Origin: Arion vulgaris
Taxonomy: Eukaryota; Mollusca; Gastropoda; Stylommatophora; Arionidae
Reading direction: 5' to 3'
DNA: 64,000 bases
Assembly: GCA_020796225.1 (NCBI GenBank)
Contig: CM036767.1
Coordinates: 27,747,253-27,811,252, forward strand
The notes under the pieces were generated by a model. That model was not told the origin of the DNA, searched no databases, and worked only from the letters and a program-made list of their open reading frames with translations. Below are positions 12,066 through 25,400 of this stretch, one piece after another. Within the stretch, counting starts at the first letter, position 1. The number at the start of each line of letters is the position of its first letter. Both the position numbers and the translations under genes were made by a program.

Positions 12066-13215
12066 AAAGCAGAGACTACTTGTCCTTTTGTTCGACCGAC
12101 TGGTTATGTCCATGGTAGATAAGGACTCTGCATACTTACAATATCAAGATCACAATGTAAACGACTTGAACGGATTCAGAATGAAGGTATACGTATAATC
12201 ATGGGCTGCACTAGAGATATCCCAATTGTGAAGATGAGATATATGCTTGGCCTTCTGTCACTACGCTCCCATCATGTAATCGCCCAAACCAAGGCATATA
12301 TGCAGGTTACTGCACAAGAACACTAAGGATGTTAAGGGCACGAGAATCAAGCGTGGCATGTCGTGGATGGCCCAGGCTGAGAGAACAATTGACCAGGTGA
12401 CTACGGTTGGACCCTACCAAAGGGGAAGAATGGATCCCAACAGATGGATCAACTATCTCAACGTTATCATTACTCTTGGAAGAGAATGTAGAAATTGGGG
12501 CAACATGAAGGCTGATCTCGCAGTTAAGCAGCTGATAAAAGATAATGCAAGGGATGATGATGTTGTTGTATATACCGATGGGTCGGTTCATCGTGGTGAG
12601 AAGTCCGGCTGGGGTTTCTTGGTTAATGCGCATGGTAAGGTTGTTGCAGAGTGAAGTGGACAACTACTTCTAGTATGACGATGGAGGTTGAAGCCGTTAC
12701 TGCTGCCCTCCATTGGATCTCTCGCACTTCATTTCCTGGGGCCGTTGTTGTATATGACTCTCAGTCGATTCTTCACAAGATCCAGAGGTGCAGGTTTCGG
12801 ATGAGTGGATGTCGTCTATAGAAGTTTCTAACCTCCAGAGGCTTACATGGATATACTGTCCTGGGCATGCAGGTGTTTACTACAGTAAGGAGAGAGCGGA
12901 CAGGCTTGCATCAACAGCATCGATTTTTGGGGAGTTGAAGATAGATAAGGGGGATATTCTTCTGTCTCTTCGCCACTGTCTGTTGAATGAGAACACTAAA
13001 ATCAATGTTGAATCGATCAAGCGATTTAGGCAGTTTGGAGTTACCCATTGTACAAGTCGAACTGGATGCCTGAGAGACAGAGTGAGAGGTGTGTTTAATC
13101 AGCGAGATACGGGAACCATCAGTATGCATACTCTTCGATATCTGTTGGAGGAGACTGAGCACCTATGGGTTTGCCCAGAGTGCAATGACGTCAGTTTAGT
13201 AACCAATAACCAAAG
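12066..13215 (+). mobile_element. LINE F1 3' part: RT thumb and RNase H
   Basis: The start reads as a post-palm RT segment (LQRLERIQNEGIRIIMGCTR, about 12150-12210). An RNase H domain follows with YTDGSV (about 12571), MEVEA (about 12682), YDSQS (about 12750) and CPGHAGVY...ERADRLAS (about 12858-12910), giving the D-E-D-D acidic set. A frameshift near 12650 and changed residues (FRMSG) show decay. The 3' end carries LWVCPEC and then GTAACCAATAAC, shared with the other F1 copies. RT palm is absent (5' truncation). Confidence 0.85.
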
Positions 13216-13375
13216 AGATATATATATATATTTCTCTAGCACATGGTGACTCTATTTTTATCTTGTTATTCATTTGTTTGGATATTAATATCTGTTTCTT
13301 ATTGTTGAATGCTGTTTTGGTCATTTCTATTTATTTCCTGTTCTCTGTTTCACATCTTCCGTTCATTGTTATTGT

Positions 13376-14000
13376 ATGTCCGTGATATTTACCCCGAGGC
13401 TCTTTGTGGGTTCAACATGTTCACCATAGACAAGGTTTTCTTCCCCAGGCAGCTCCAGAAAAAGTGTACGTTGCAGAGGAAACCACTGCACATTGACTTT
13501 GAGGAATCAAGGAATTTGACCACATCAAGGAATTTGACCTTATGAGCAGAGATTGCCTTTTCAACCCGTCAAGACTAAGGACAGAGATTGAAGTTAAAGA
13601 ACGATGTATAAGAGAACTTGTCTACAGACAATGCAGAATTAGCTGCCCATACTGCATAAGAACTACAATGGCTCATGGACTGCTTTGCGACTGTGTGCAT
13701 AGACTTTATGCTTACCATCAGTCTAAATAAAACACAGGTTATGGCGCAAGATGGTAGTGTATTACACCCTCTTAAAAAAAGAATAATCTCCAATCAGAAA
13801 CTGAAGATTGTTCATGAATTTGTGTACTTCTGCTCAGTAATCCATGAAAATCTTTTGCTGGAGACTTGAGATCATCTGGAGCTTTGGTAAAACAGCAGCT
13901 ACATTTTCCAGAATGGAAAAAAAAATGTAGGGGAAAGTAATAAACTAATTGAGTGTTTTACAACAAACTTGAAGAGTATGAAAGATGAAACACCTAAAAA
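13376..14000 (+). mobile_element. Degenerate LINE RT fragment
   Basis: Translated pieces PEALCGFNMFTIDKVFF, RQLQKKC (13440s), then DNAELAAHTA and LQWLMDCFATVCIDFMLTIS (about 13625-13715), KTQVMAQD and VHEFVYF correspond to consecutive blocks of a non-LTR RT. An internal deletion removes part of the palm between ~13540 and 13600. Stops are frequent. Confidence 0.75.
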
Positions 14001-14089
14001 TGATTAAAATAGGTAGAGAACACACTTGTAAGCAGGTAACATGGAAAACGTATGCAATATATGCAATCTAAAATGATAATGGATGGAGA

Positions 14090-14440
14090 GTAGTCAACCT
14101 AGCAGTAGCCAAAGCAATGCAGAAAACCAGCACTAAATTGCAAAGAAAGATGAGCACAAACAAATGTGGCAGTTATTTGCTAAGAAAACCCAGGATCAGA
14201 TAGACCACATGTGAATACAAAATAAAAATGCAACAAATCGTAAATTATAGAGGAGTAGAGTGCCACAGTGATCACTTCCTGATTGAGGCACAACTGAAGA
14301 TAAAACTCAACAGACCCTTTTACAATAAGACACACATATCATATCAAGCAAATAACAGAGAACTATTAAAAACAGAAGAGATCAAGGAAAAGTATGAAGA
14401 AGAAAGTAAAAACTTTAAACAGAGACTTCACAAATAACAT
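14090..14440 (+). mobile_element. LINE endonuclease C-terminal fragment
   Basis: The ORF at 14228-14437 contains YRGVECHSDHFLIEAQLKIK. The SDH triad is the last catalytic block of APE-type endonucleases of non-LTR elements. It is followed by a basic linker. No RT sequence follows. Confidence 0.6.
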
Positions 14441-14454
14441 CAAAAAGAGAGGTT

Positions 14455-14560
14455 GATAAAATTTGAAAATCGCAGCATATCCTTTTACAGGACGTCACCA
14501 TCAACCATAGCTAACGAGTCGTCAATTTCAAATGGATTTATATTATAAGACTTATAACTA
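14455..14560 (-). mobile_element. SINE tail fragment (same family as 42595-42850)
   Basis: The sequence CATATCCTTTTACAGGACGT...CCATCAACCATAG...GAGTCGTC closely matches 42605-42660. The tRNA-like part is missing. Confidence 0.6.
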
Positions 14561-14718
14561 AATGTGTACTAGTTCAACTAAAGAGTTTTCAAATGATTCA
14601 ACAGAGAATTTGAAGTGCCAAGTCTGAACTTTCAAGGACAAACACACAGATGGAGACTCAGCAAGTTGCTACAGAAAGGCTCAGAGAGGACCAGAGATTC
14701 ACTCCTAGGGTAACTTTC

Positions 14719-17235
14719 CTTTTGTGTATCATCATCAAATAGCTTGTCCTGAGCAGAACTTTGCCCCTCCAACAGTCCTCCGGAACTTCTCTTTCTCATA
14801 GGCCAGATGTCCTGCCTCTGCAGCCATCATGTTCAAACCATCAGTTACATCCTGAATCCATCTTCTCTGTGGTCTTCCTCTTCTTCTCTTTGCCGGTATG
14901 CCTCCTTCTATGGTTGTCTTTTCCAGCCCTTCATATCTTTTTATGTGTCCAAAATATCTCAATTTTCTCTTCCGTATTTGTAGCATCAGCCAGTTTTCTT
15001 TGATTTTGAGTTCTTTCTGGATAGATCTATTTGTTCTCTTCTCTGTCCAAGATATACGGAGGACTCTTCTATAACACTTATATTCAAAAGTACATATTTG
15101 TTTTTCCACTGCTTTATTAAATGTCTATGCTTCACACCCATACGTTGCCATTGGGAATATGCATGCTCTTAGTATTCTGATCTTTGTTTTCTTATCAGTT
15201 CCGTTCCATACTGTTTTTAGTTGTTTAATATTTTGTAAAGCCATGTTTGTTCTTCTTTTAATTTCCTTCATCCCATTTCCATCTGTTGTTAGCAGTTCTC
15301 TTATGATCTGTATTAAATGTAACGGAAATCCATTTCTCCCATAATCTTCCACAATTCCTGATGTTCTACGCAATCAAATGCCTTTGAGTAGTCAATAAAG
15401 CATGAGTATAGATCTACATTATACTCTCTAGATTTGTCTATGATTGTTCTCATGTTAAATATTTGGTCACATGTACCTCTGTTCCGTCTAAACCCAGCTT
15501 GTGTTATGTTGATATTTTCTTAAATTTTCCTATACAGTCTTCCCATAATAATTTTTAAAAAGACTTTACCTGTGTGGCTAATCAATGCGACTGTTCTATA
15601 GTTGGTACATAATTTGGTGTCCTTTTAGGTATTGGGATAAATATTGATCTTTTCCATTCCTTTGGCCATATTCCTGTTTCTCACACCTTTTTGCATATTG
15701 CATGATATATTTTTATGCTTTGCTCTCCTCCTGCCTTGATAAACTTTGCTGAAATATTATCACATCCTGGTGATTTTCCCATCTTCAAGCTTTTTATTGC
15801 CCATTCAACTTCCTCTAGCGATGGTTCTGGCTCTTTCTCTGATTATTTCAGTGTTCACTCTATTGTCCTTTTCTCCTCTGTTCATACACATTTCGCTGCA
15901 AAATTATTTCCATCTGTTGAGAATTTCTGCTTGTTCTGTTAGGGTTCTTCCCACACTATCTTTTATTGCATTTAGTTTTGGTTTAAACGTTATGGTCATT
16001 GATTTTATTTCTTTGAACATTTCCAGCTCTCTCCCTTTCTTCTGGTGTTCTTCTAACCCTATACAACCAATTTGTAGGTATTGCTTTTGATCTCTTCTTA
16101 TGTTCTTATTTCTTTTGTTATATTTTTGTAGGCTAACCAATTTTCTTACTTTGCTATTCCCTGTGTCTTTTTCTCTCTTTGTTGTATTAACTCTAGTGTA
16201 TCGTTTGCAATCCACTCATTCTTTCTGTCTTTTCTTCGTGGAACCATATCTTTGGCTGTCAACAATAGAATATCTCTAGCATGTGTCGTCAACTCATCTG
16301 GTGTCATCTCTTCTTGGACTGTCATCAGTATTTGAAATCTGTTCTTTACTTCTACTCCATATTCCTCTGGAATTTTATTAGTGTCAAAACGTACTGGTTT
16401 TAGTTTCTTCTCTAATTTTCTGAGCTTAAATTTTATCACCGCCATTAACAGCTCATGGTCGCTTCCACAGTCTACACCAGGCAGGATTTTGGCCGTTGTT
16501 ATGTTTGATCTCCATCGCTGTTCTATATTATTATATAATCGATTTGGTTTATGGTCTTCCCATCTGGTGACATCCAGGTATTTAACCTTCTAGGATGTTG
16601 TTGAAACATTGTTTTTGCTATCACCAGATCATTTTTGGCACAAAAGTTTTGTTTTTCCTCTGCCTCACTTCTACTGCCTATGCTGTTTTTTCCTACTATT
16701 TGTTTTTCTTCTCTTGTTTTATCTATTCTATATTTTCTGTGTGTACCTGCAAGATTGTATAGTTATGAAATGTTTTATATAGATGTCAAGAATGTGTATA
16801 CCAACTGAATTTGAAGTTCCCATTTGATTGATTGGAATTGGTATCTACATATGACATGCTTTTTTTGGTGGTAATAATCAGGTCTTTACAAAATGATGAT
16901 TTCAGTATTTTTGCAGCTTGCCTGTTCCACTTTCATATTGTTATTCCAGCCTTAATATTTTTATATGTATTAGATTCTCAGTATTTGCTGATGTTGCAGG
17001 ATTTTTAGCTTATCTATCTATATATCTTCTTCGTGTCCTGTTTGACACATACAGCTTTTACAAGAAATGTCCACTGTAACTGCTCTGCCACCTTTCTACC
17101 AATCGTATCTAATATCAGGCGACACACTTTTAGTTCTCTTTCCACAGTACTCTCCATGTTTCCTTTTGGCGTCCAGGTCTGTTTTTCCCATCCGCAGTTC
17201 ATCAGAGAGCTAGCCAATACCCCTACTGACATATA
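14719..17235 (-). mobile_element. LINE F2, long copy with internal RT deletion
   Basis: On the - strand: endonuclease end CGSDHELLMAVIKFKLRKLE (about 16475-16415), a linker (RRKDRKNEWI, 16230s), RT blocks QAGFRRNRGTCDQIFNMRTI (about 15500-15440) and motif A CFIDYSKAFDCVEH (about 15400-15360), then directly LLTTDGNGMKEIKRRTNMAL near 15290. The palm with the catalytic (Y/F)ADD is therefore missing. The C-terminal part reads RKLRYFGHIKRYEGLEKTTI and RRGRPQRRW (about 14980-14870) and ends in a GAT-rich tail (ATGATGATA on the - strand) near 14730. Several frameshifts. Confidence 0.85.
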
Positions 17236-17239
17236 ACAT

Positions 17240-18195
17240 ACCTGTCCAATCTATCTCCATCTTATAGTTTAAATAATAGTCTCAAAAGATGCACAGTTTG
17301 TTTTTAAAATTTATTTGTTATCGTATGTGGTTAGAAAATTTGCAGGGTTTTTGTTAGACATTTTTAAAGACAGGTCTCCATTTTGTGTATGCATACTCCA
17401 ACATTTCAGTCATTTTTCAGCATTCATTACTGTATAATAATAACATTCCCAGAACACTGCTTTTAAATATTTATTTTTAAAAGTTTAAGATGTAATACTT
17501 TGTTTTTCCAGAATTTGTTGAGCAAGGTAAAAGTTCAATGCCTTCTTTCTATTTTCCAAGTGCTTTAAGTAGTATTATGTGTTCAATTTTAGTTAGAGTG
17601 TTATGTAATTTGATATTGTTTTTTGTCATGTTACTTGTATGAGTTGTTGACCATGGTTGGCATAACTCTCTCTTCAGAACCATATTTCATTTGGAACGAG
17701 CAGTTCGCTATTGTTTCATGCTTCAGTTTGTCTATACAAAAATCAAATAACATTTACAAATTGCTTAGTGCTATGATATTGTTTCAATAATAATACAACT
17801 GCAAATTCCGAGTGTTAGGATGTAATTTCATTAACTAATAACATTAACAATTACTTCTTTTTATGGTGCCGTTTCCATAACTAGTGTTTCTCAACATGTT
17901 TTCACTGTAGAGGAGAAATAAATCATGAGAGAGTACATATTCTCCTTCAACTTCCTGAGTAAGGGATATTTGACAAGGACGAACAGTGTGCAATGTAAGA
18001 CAGTCACTTTAAGTTTCATGAATCAAGAATACCCACAGTACCACTGGGTCTGACTAAACACAGAATGCAGTGAAGAATGGAAGAGCAGAAGTGTTTATCG
18101 AATACCCAAACAACATTAGGGATACAACCAGAGTACCAACGGTGATATTATTTTATAGCTATAATTAAAAAACACAGGCAGTCAATGTAGCAGTT
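17240..18195. other. No recognised feature
   Basis: AT-rich sequence between LINE copies. No exon joining in phase to the host-gene exon at 19297 was found here. Confidence 0.45.
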
Positions 18196-18269
18196 AAGAA
18201 ACAGATCAATCTCTGTCCACATCCTGTGGTACTTTTGACAGATGAAAGATCAGCATTTCAAGCACTTCA

Positions 18270-18570
18270 GTCTAGATAATTACCATGTCACTGGTCCTAT
18301 TGTATAAACTGTGCAACCAGCACAAGATCACCATGCAGTGGATATCATCTCCCTCAGGAAAACCAGGAAAAAATACAATAGACCAATTAACTTTGAAAAA
18401 AGTGGGGGTAAAAACAATCAGAAAGCTACTAATATTAACACCAAACAACTACCAAGATATGAATAGATTTAGAACACATTGTCATTCTGCGTCTCAGTAC
18501 AGGGTACAATCGATTCTACAACAACATGTGTACACAATTCAAGATTTGCATTTCAGCCATGTGTACATGT
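18270..18570 (+). mobile_element. Possible LINE RNase H remnant
   Basis: LCNQHKITMQWISSPSGKPG resembles the segment before the last RNase H aspartate in other non-LTR elements (WIPSHSG.PGNE.AD), but the terminal AD is not conserved (NTIDQL). Confidence 0.4.
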
Positions 18571-18575
18571 GAACA

Positions 18576-18940
18576 AAAATCCAGTCCTTCTAAACTAAAT
18601 GCTACAGAAAGATCCTCGAATACCATGGACAGAAAAAAGAAAGAACACTGATGTCCTGAAAGAACTAGATGTTAAAGTGAATTGGCTGATAAACAACATA
18701 ATATACAGAAAAATTAGATGCTTTGGTCACATCAAGCGTCACGATGACCTGGAAAGAACAATATTAGAGGGCAGGGTCCCAGGACGCAGAGGAAGACCAA
18801 GAAGAAGATGACTACAAGATATTAAAGAAGTCATGAATATGACCATCGACGAAGTGGGTGAAATGGCTAGAGACAGAGTGAATTTCAGATGCGCTGCAAA
18901 GAGAGCAACGTCCCATAAAGGATATGCACCTTGATGATGA
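18576..18940 (+). mobile_element. LINE F2 3' end
   Basis: Carries [36 protein letters not shown] and GRRGRPRRR (about 18620-18810), and ends in TTGATGATGATGAT (18932-18945). The stop after RRR shortens the frame. Confidence 0.85.
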
Positions 18941-19296
18941 TGATATACATGTGAACATACACGCCGGCTGCAGAGCACATATTTCAAAACCACCATGACT
19001 ATGATCTTGAATATGATATACTGGGGCAAATTCAATGGACTAGTGAAAGAAAGCTAAATGGACCTCTGTGGGAACTATAAACGACATTGAAGTTGATACA
19101 AAAGATAACATTGCAGATAAAGACTATATCTGAAGCAGACAATGAAGAAGCAAAGATCTAATTCCCTGTTTAATCTATCTGAAATGTTCTGCAGATGTGC
19201 CTTCAAATTAATATACCTTTATGTTACATGTGACTTGTTAAATATTAGCAACTAAGTTAAAGAGATCCAACAAAGTTTAATTGTATTGTCTATCAG

Positions 19297-19414
19297 GATC
19301 TTGCAAGATCTCTTTCCTTGCTCATTGTGGTTGCTCGTGACAGATTTTGCTCAGATTTCTTTAGCTTGACTGAGGCAGCACGAGGCTGGGGAAATGGTCT
19401 TTGGAACCTTTTAG
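19297..19414 (+). CDS. Host gene exon 1 of the visible set
   Basis: Acceptor TCTATCAG, donor GTAAGT; enters in phase 0, leaves one base (split Asp codon). Encodes a hydrophobic start [17 protein letters not shown], then an aromatic/Gly stretch [11 protein letters not shown]. It could be near the N-terminus, but no upstream Met lies in this exon. Confidence 0.8.
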
Positions 19415-22400
19415 GTAAGTAGCAGCATGGTTGTTTATATTCACAGTCTTTAACAATATTGATAAACATAATGTTTCACAATGTCAGTATAAATAATCTT
19501 TCACAATATCAACATACATAATCTTTCACAATATCAAGATAAATAATCTTTCACAATATCAATCAATATAAATAATGTTTCACAATATCAATATAAATAA
19601 TCTTTCACAATATCAAGATAAATAATCTTTCACAATATCAATATAAATAATCTTTCACAATATCAATGTACATAATCTTTCACAATATCAATCAATATAA
19701 ATAATATTTCACAATATCAATATAAATAATCTTTCACAATATAAAGATAAATAATCTTTCACAATGTCAAGATAAATAACCTTTCACAATATCAATATAC
19801 ATCTCCTTCTTCTTCTTTCTTTGCGTTGTTCATTACGACCAATTTTAATCACTCTTTGTGATATGTTTGATCTTTGCCAAGAACGTGTATATGTTGCACA
19901 TTGGTTTGGTAGACCCTAAACGCATATATTTCTACACGTTTAGGACATGTGCATCCGATTTCAACCAAACCTCCTTAGTCGCCTCTTACGACATGCATGG
20001 CAGGTAACAGTGGTTCTATTCTTTACACCCCAAATTTGGGCCCGGTAACCACTCGGGCGATCAATATACATAATCTTTCACAATATCAAGATAAATAATC
20101 TTTCACAATATCAATATAAATAATCTTTCACAATATCAATGTACACAATCTTTCACAATATCAATGTACATAATCTTTCACAATATCAATCAATATAAAT
20201 AATATTTCACAATATCAATATAAATAATCTTTCACAATATCAAGATAAATAATCTTTCACAATATCAAGATAAATAATCTTTCACAATATCAATGTACAT
20301 AATCTTTCACAATATCAATCAATATAAATAATATTTCACAATATCAATATAAATAATCGTTCACAATATAAAGATAAATAATCTTTCACAATGTCAATAT
20401 AAATAATCTTTCACAATATCAATATAAATAATCTTTCACAATGTCAAGATAAATAACCTTTCACAATATCAATATACATCTCCTTCTTCTTCTTTCTTTG
20501 CGCTCATTCTTTACGACCAATTTTAATCACTCTTTGTGATATGTTTGATCTTTGCCAAGAACGTGTATATGTTGCACATTGGTTTGGTAGGCCCCTAAAC
20601 GCATATATTTCTACACGTTTAGGACATGTGCATCCGATTTCAACCAAACCTCCTTATGCGCCTCTTACGACATGCATGGCAGGTAACAGTGGTTCTATTC
20701 TTTACACCCCAAATTTGGGCTCCGGTAACCACTCGGGCGATCAATATACATAATCTTTCACAATATCAAGATAAATAATCTTTCACAATATCAATATAAA
20801 TAATCTTTCACAATATCAATGTACACAATCTTTCACAATATCAATGTACATAATCTTTCACAATATCAATCAATATAAATAATATTTCACAATATCAATA
20901 TAAATAATCTTTCACAATATCAAGATAAATAATCTTTCACAATATCAAGATAAATAATCTTTCACAATATCAATGTACATAATCTTTCACAATATCAATC
21001 AATATAAATAATATTTCACAATATCAATATAAATAATCGTTCACAATATAAAGATAAATAATCTTTCACAATGTCAATATAAATAATCTTTCACAATATC
21101 AATATAAATAATCTTTCACAATGTCAAGATAAATAACCTTTCACAATATCAATATACATCCCTTCTTCTTTCTTTGCCATTCTTACACAATTTTAATCAC
21201 TTGTGATATGTTTGATCTTTGCCAAACGTATATGTGACATTGTTGAGGCCCCAACATATATTTCTACAGTTAGACATGTGCATCGATTTCAACAAACCTC
21301 CTATGCCCTTACATGCATGGCAGGTAACAGTGGTTCTATTCTTTACACCCCAAATTTGGGTCGAACCACTGCATCAATATACATAATCTTTCACAATATC
21401 AATCAATATAAATAATCTTTCACAATATCAATATAAATAATCTTTCACAATATCAATATAAATAATCTTTCACAATATCAATATAAATAATCTTTCACAA
21501 TATAAATAATCTTTCACAATATCAATATAAATAATCTTTCACAATATTAAGATAAATAATCTTTCACAATATCAATATAAATAATCTTTCACAATATCAA
21601 GATAAATAATCTTTCACAATATCAATATAAATAATCTTTCACAATATCAAGATAAATAATCTTTCACAATATCAATGTACATAATCTTTCACAATATCAA
21701 TTAATATAAATAATATTTCACAATATCAATATAAATAATCTTTCACAATATCAATATAAATAATCTTTCATAATATCAATATAAATAATCTTTCACAATA
21801 TCAAGATAAATAATCTTTCACAATATCAAGATAAATAATCTTTCACAATATCAATATAAATAACTTCAAATATCAATGTACATAATCTTTCACAATATCA
21901 ATGTACATAATCTTTCACAATATCAATCAATATAAATAATATTTCACAATATCAATATAAATAATCTTTCACAATATCAATATAAATAATCTTTCACAAT
22001 ATCAATATAAATAATCTTTCACAATATCAATATAAATAATCTTTCACAATATTAAGATAAATAATCTTTCACAATATCAATATAAATAATCTTTCACAAT
22101 ATTAAGATAAATAATCTTTCACAATATCAATATAAATAATCTTTCACAATATCAAGATAAATAATCTTTCACAATATTAAGATAAATGATCTTTCACAAT
22201 ATCAATATAAATAATCTTTCACAATATCAAGATAAATAATCTTTCACAATATCAATAGAAATAATCTTTCACAATATCAATAGAAATAATCTTTTACAAT
22301 ATCAATAGAAATAATCTAATTTTATGTTTGACTTTTTACTCTAACAAATTCTTCTGCAATTCTAAAAACAGATATTCTTATTGGCGTCCCATCCACCTCA

Positions 22401-25400
22401 TCTGATGACATCTGTCAGAAGCTACAAGAGGAACGCATGCGCTACCTGGTGGCAGAGTTAGATATCAAGGTAGTTCACACTGGCCAATGTTTAGAGACAT
22501 TAGTCATCTCTTTTACATAAACAGTCCTATTTGCTATTAATCCTTGCAGAATTATTGACTTTGACTAAACGTGTCAAAATTTGTAAACACATTCACTGGG
22601 AAATCGAAAAACACTTTGTAGCTGAATTAATATTTGGTCACATTTTTATTCCAGGAATCTATCTATTCTGTATCCCTGTTTTGCATGTAGGCATCAGGCC
22701 GAAAAATCGAGTGCCTCCTTATGTGATTTGTACAGTGTGGAATTTAGGGCCGTGGATATTCTGTCGAGCCATCATTTACATGGTACTCCTCTAGGTCTGT
22801 TGCCATTGTATCTGAGTACTAGCGCTGTTTTTGGAAGACTTCTTCTCTTCCACCATTTACTTATTTATAGAAGTGTTGGGTGGGGTGGGAGAACGTAGTG
22901 ATCTTGTGTGTGCTTGTTTTAAGGCACTTTGTAAGCTGATATTCATTTTCTTAAGGCTGTTCTTGATGCTGTCGCTTCATCTTTTGCGTGGTCTTCCTCT
23001 TTCCCTGTACTCATTATACTTTTTCTGTGTGACTCTGTGGTAGGCAATACCAGGGCATTCCTGTCAGGTGTTCAAACCATTTAATCTATTGTTCTTTTAT
23101 GAATTGCATGACTGGTTTCACATCCAGTCTTCTTCATTTCTAATTTTGTCTCATATTGTCACACCTGCAGCTTTTCTAGGACACATCATCTCTGTCATTA
23201 TGATTTTCTGCTCATTAGTTGCTGTTATCAGCCACGTTTGACAATGGTAACATAGTGTTGGCCAGAAAAACGTTCTTATGAGATTTGCTTTAGTTTTTAG
23301 CGGTATTTCTTTATGTGACAACAGTGGTGTTAACTGTCCAAGTATTTGGTTAGCTTTTGTGGAATGATTGTTGATTTCGCTCTCGATACTTCCATCTGCT
23401 GTGAAAATTGCTCCTAAGTATTTGGCCCTAATTGTTTGTTTTATTTCTACGTTCTGGTGTTTTATTGTAAGGTTTTCTGGTTGTCTACTTATTGCCATTG
23501 TCTTTGTCTTTATTATATTTATTTTCATGTTGTACTCCTCACTCTTGATGTTAACTAAACTCAAATAGTTCTGGAGAGATTCTTCATCTCCTCTCTCCAA
23601 GGGGTTTGCTCTGGCACAGACTTTAGGGAAATGCCAACTTTTGGTAGGTCTGAAGTTTGCCAATTCAGTCTTTTGGCCTGATGAATAAAACTGCTTCTTT
23701 TCAGCCGCCCCATTGCTAGATTTTAGAATCTGTTTTCCATTGGGTGGCTTGGCATACTCAGAAACTTTTCTGCCTGCGTCATCACTTTTGTGTCTCTGCG
23801 TTCTCTCAGTGCTTGTAATCCCCCCACTCTTTCCATCTCCCAGACAGAAGTTAAAGCAGCATTTCCCACAGTGAGCGGTACCGCCCCTGTGGGTGCTGAA
23901 GCCTTTTAGGGGGTGATAGTGGGTTCAGAAGTATTTGGGGGAGAGTTTTTCGTGATTTTGCGATTGAATAATCATAACAAATTTGAATTCTGCATTTCAA
24001 TTCTTCGTGTGCCCATCTTACACGATCCATTTTTTCATCAATTTTCTATTTAATGTATATAATCATTTGAAAAATGACCATGTAAGACAGAAATATATAT
24101 CATTTTCTATGTCAAAGTGAATCTTTTTTTTCTAATGAATTTTGCTAGAGCAGCGGCTTTCCAGCCTGCTCTTCTCGATTGTTAACTGTGAAGGTTATCG
24201 AAAAAGGCTGTTTATCGTCACTGTTTATGTATTTTGTAAAACTGTAGTACTTTGTTTTTACGTGTTTACCTAACTGTGAAGGGCTCTTTTACATGCACAA
24301 CTTGGACATGGAACCTACATTTTATCGCCTGTCTCTGAAAGGATTTGGTACTCAATCTCACCTACACTGAGTTCAGGGATCTCTGGAAAAATATCCCGAT
24401 GGCTCCACAGGGGAGCGAACCGTATACCTTTGGCACGAGAGGCGAGCACCTAACCTCTTCTTGAAAAATATATACATTGACTCTCAGTCGATGCTTCACA
24501 AGAACCAGAAGGGCAGGTTTCGGTATGAGTGGATGTCGTCTATAGAAGTTTCTACCCTCCAGAGGCTTAAGTGGGTATACTGTCCTGGGCATGTGGGTGT
24601 TTACGGTATTGAGAGAGCGGACAGGCTTGCATCAACAGCATCGATTGTAGGGGAGCTGAAAATGGATAAGGGGGATATTCTTCGGTCTGTTCGCAACTGT
24701 CTGTTAAATGAGAACACTAAAATCGATGTTGAATCGATCAAGCGATTTAGGCAGTTTGTAGTTACCCGTTGTACAAGTCGAACTGGATGCCTGAGAGGCA
24801 GAGTGAGAGGTGTGTTTAATCAACGAGCCACGGGAACCATCAGTATGCATACTCTTTGATATCTGTTGGGGAGACTGAGCACCTATGGGTCTGCCCGGAG
24901 TGCAATGACGTCAGTTTAATAACCAATACATTTTTCCAAATAGATAAATTTCAATGATATCTTGACGGACCATGGTGTAGAAATAGATAGCTTTGTTGTA
25001 GATTAAAAACTGGAAATTGGATCAAAATGTGTTAATGTAAACTTAGCTCCAGTTTTATATGAAACAATACCATTTTTTTAACGTTATTCGACAGTTGCGT
25101 TATTTCAGTAGAGAATCTTGACTTGCTTTATGGAAAGAACAAGACAGATTCCGGTGAACCAAGAGATTAATGAAAGACGCTGGTGCTGGATAGTACACAC
25201 TTTGAAAAATCCTAGGGAATATAACAAGAAGGACTCTTTCCTATAACCCACGGGACAGAGGAAGAGAGGAAAGCATAGAAATACATGGAGAAGAGATTTG
25301 GAGATAGAGATCAACAGTATGCAGAAGAGCTGGAGGAAACTGCAGGAGATAGCTAGAGATAGAAAAACTTTGCATGAGTTGGTTGAGGGGCTGTGCCCCA

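Larger units (their letters stand above)
19440..22318. repeat. 25-bp minisatellite array in intron 1
   Basis: More than 90 copies of a 25-bp unit of the type ATAAATAATC + TTTCACAATATCAAT. Variants include AAGATAAAT, AATGTACAT and a 29-bp form with CAATCAATAT. Three SINE copies interrupt it. The blocks 20060-20479 and 20740-21159 are both 420 bp with the same variant order, so a ~680-bp unit (SINE plus 420 bp) has been duplicated. Confidence 0.97.

Noticed and set aside
12358..13249. RNase H ORF as a host RNase H1 gene
   Set aside because: The same sequence occurs in several truncated copies, with LINE RT sequence upstream and a shared 3' end. It belongs to a retrotransposon.
19440..22318. 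CRISPR-like array of regular short repeats
   Set aside because: The 25-bp units follow one another directly with no spacers, and the genome is clearly eukaryotic. It is a minisatellite.
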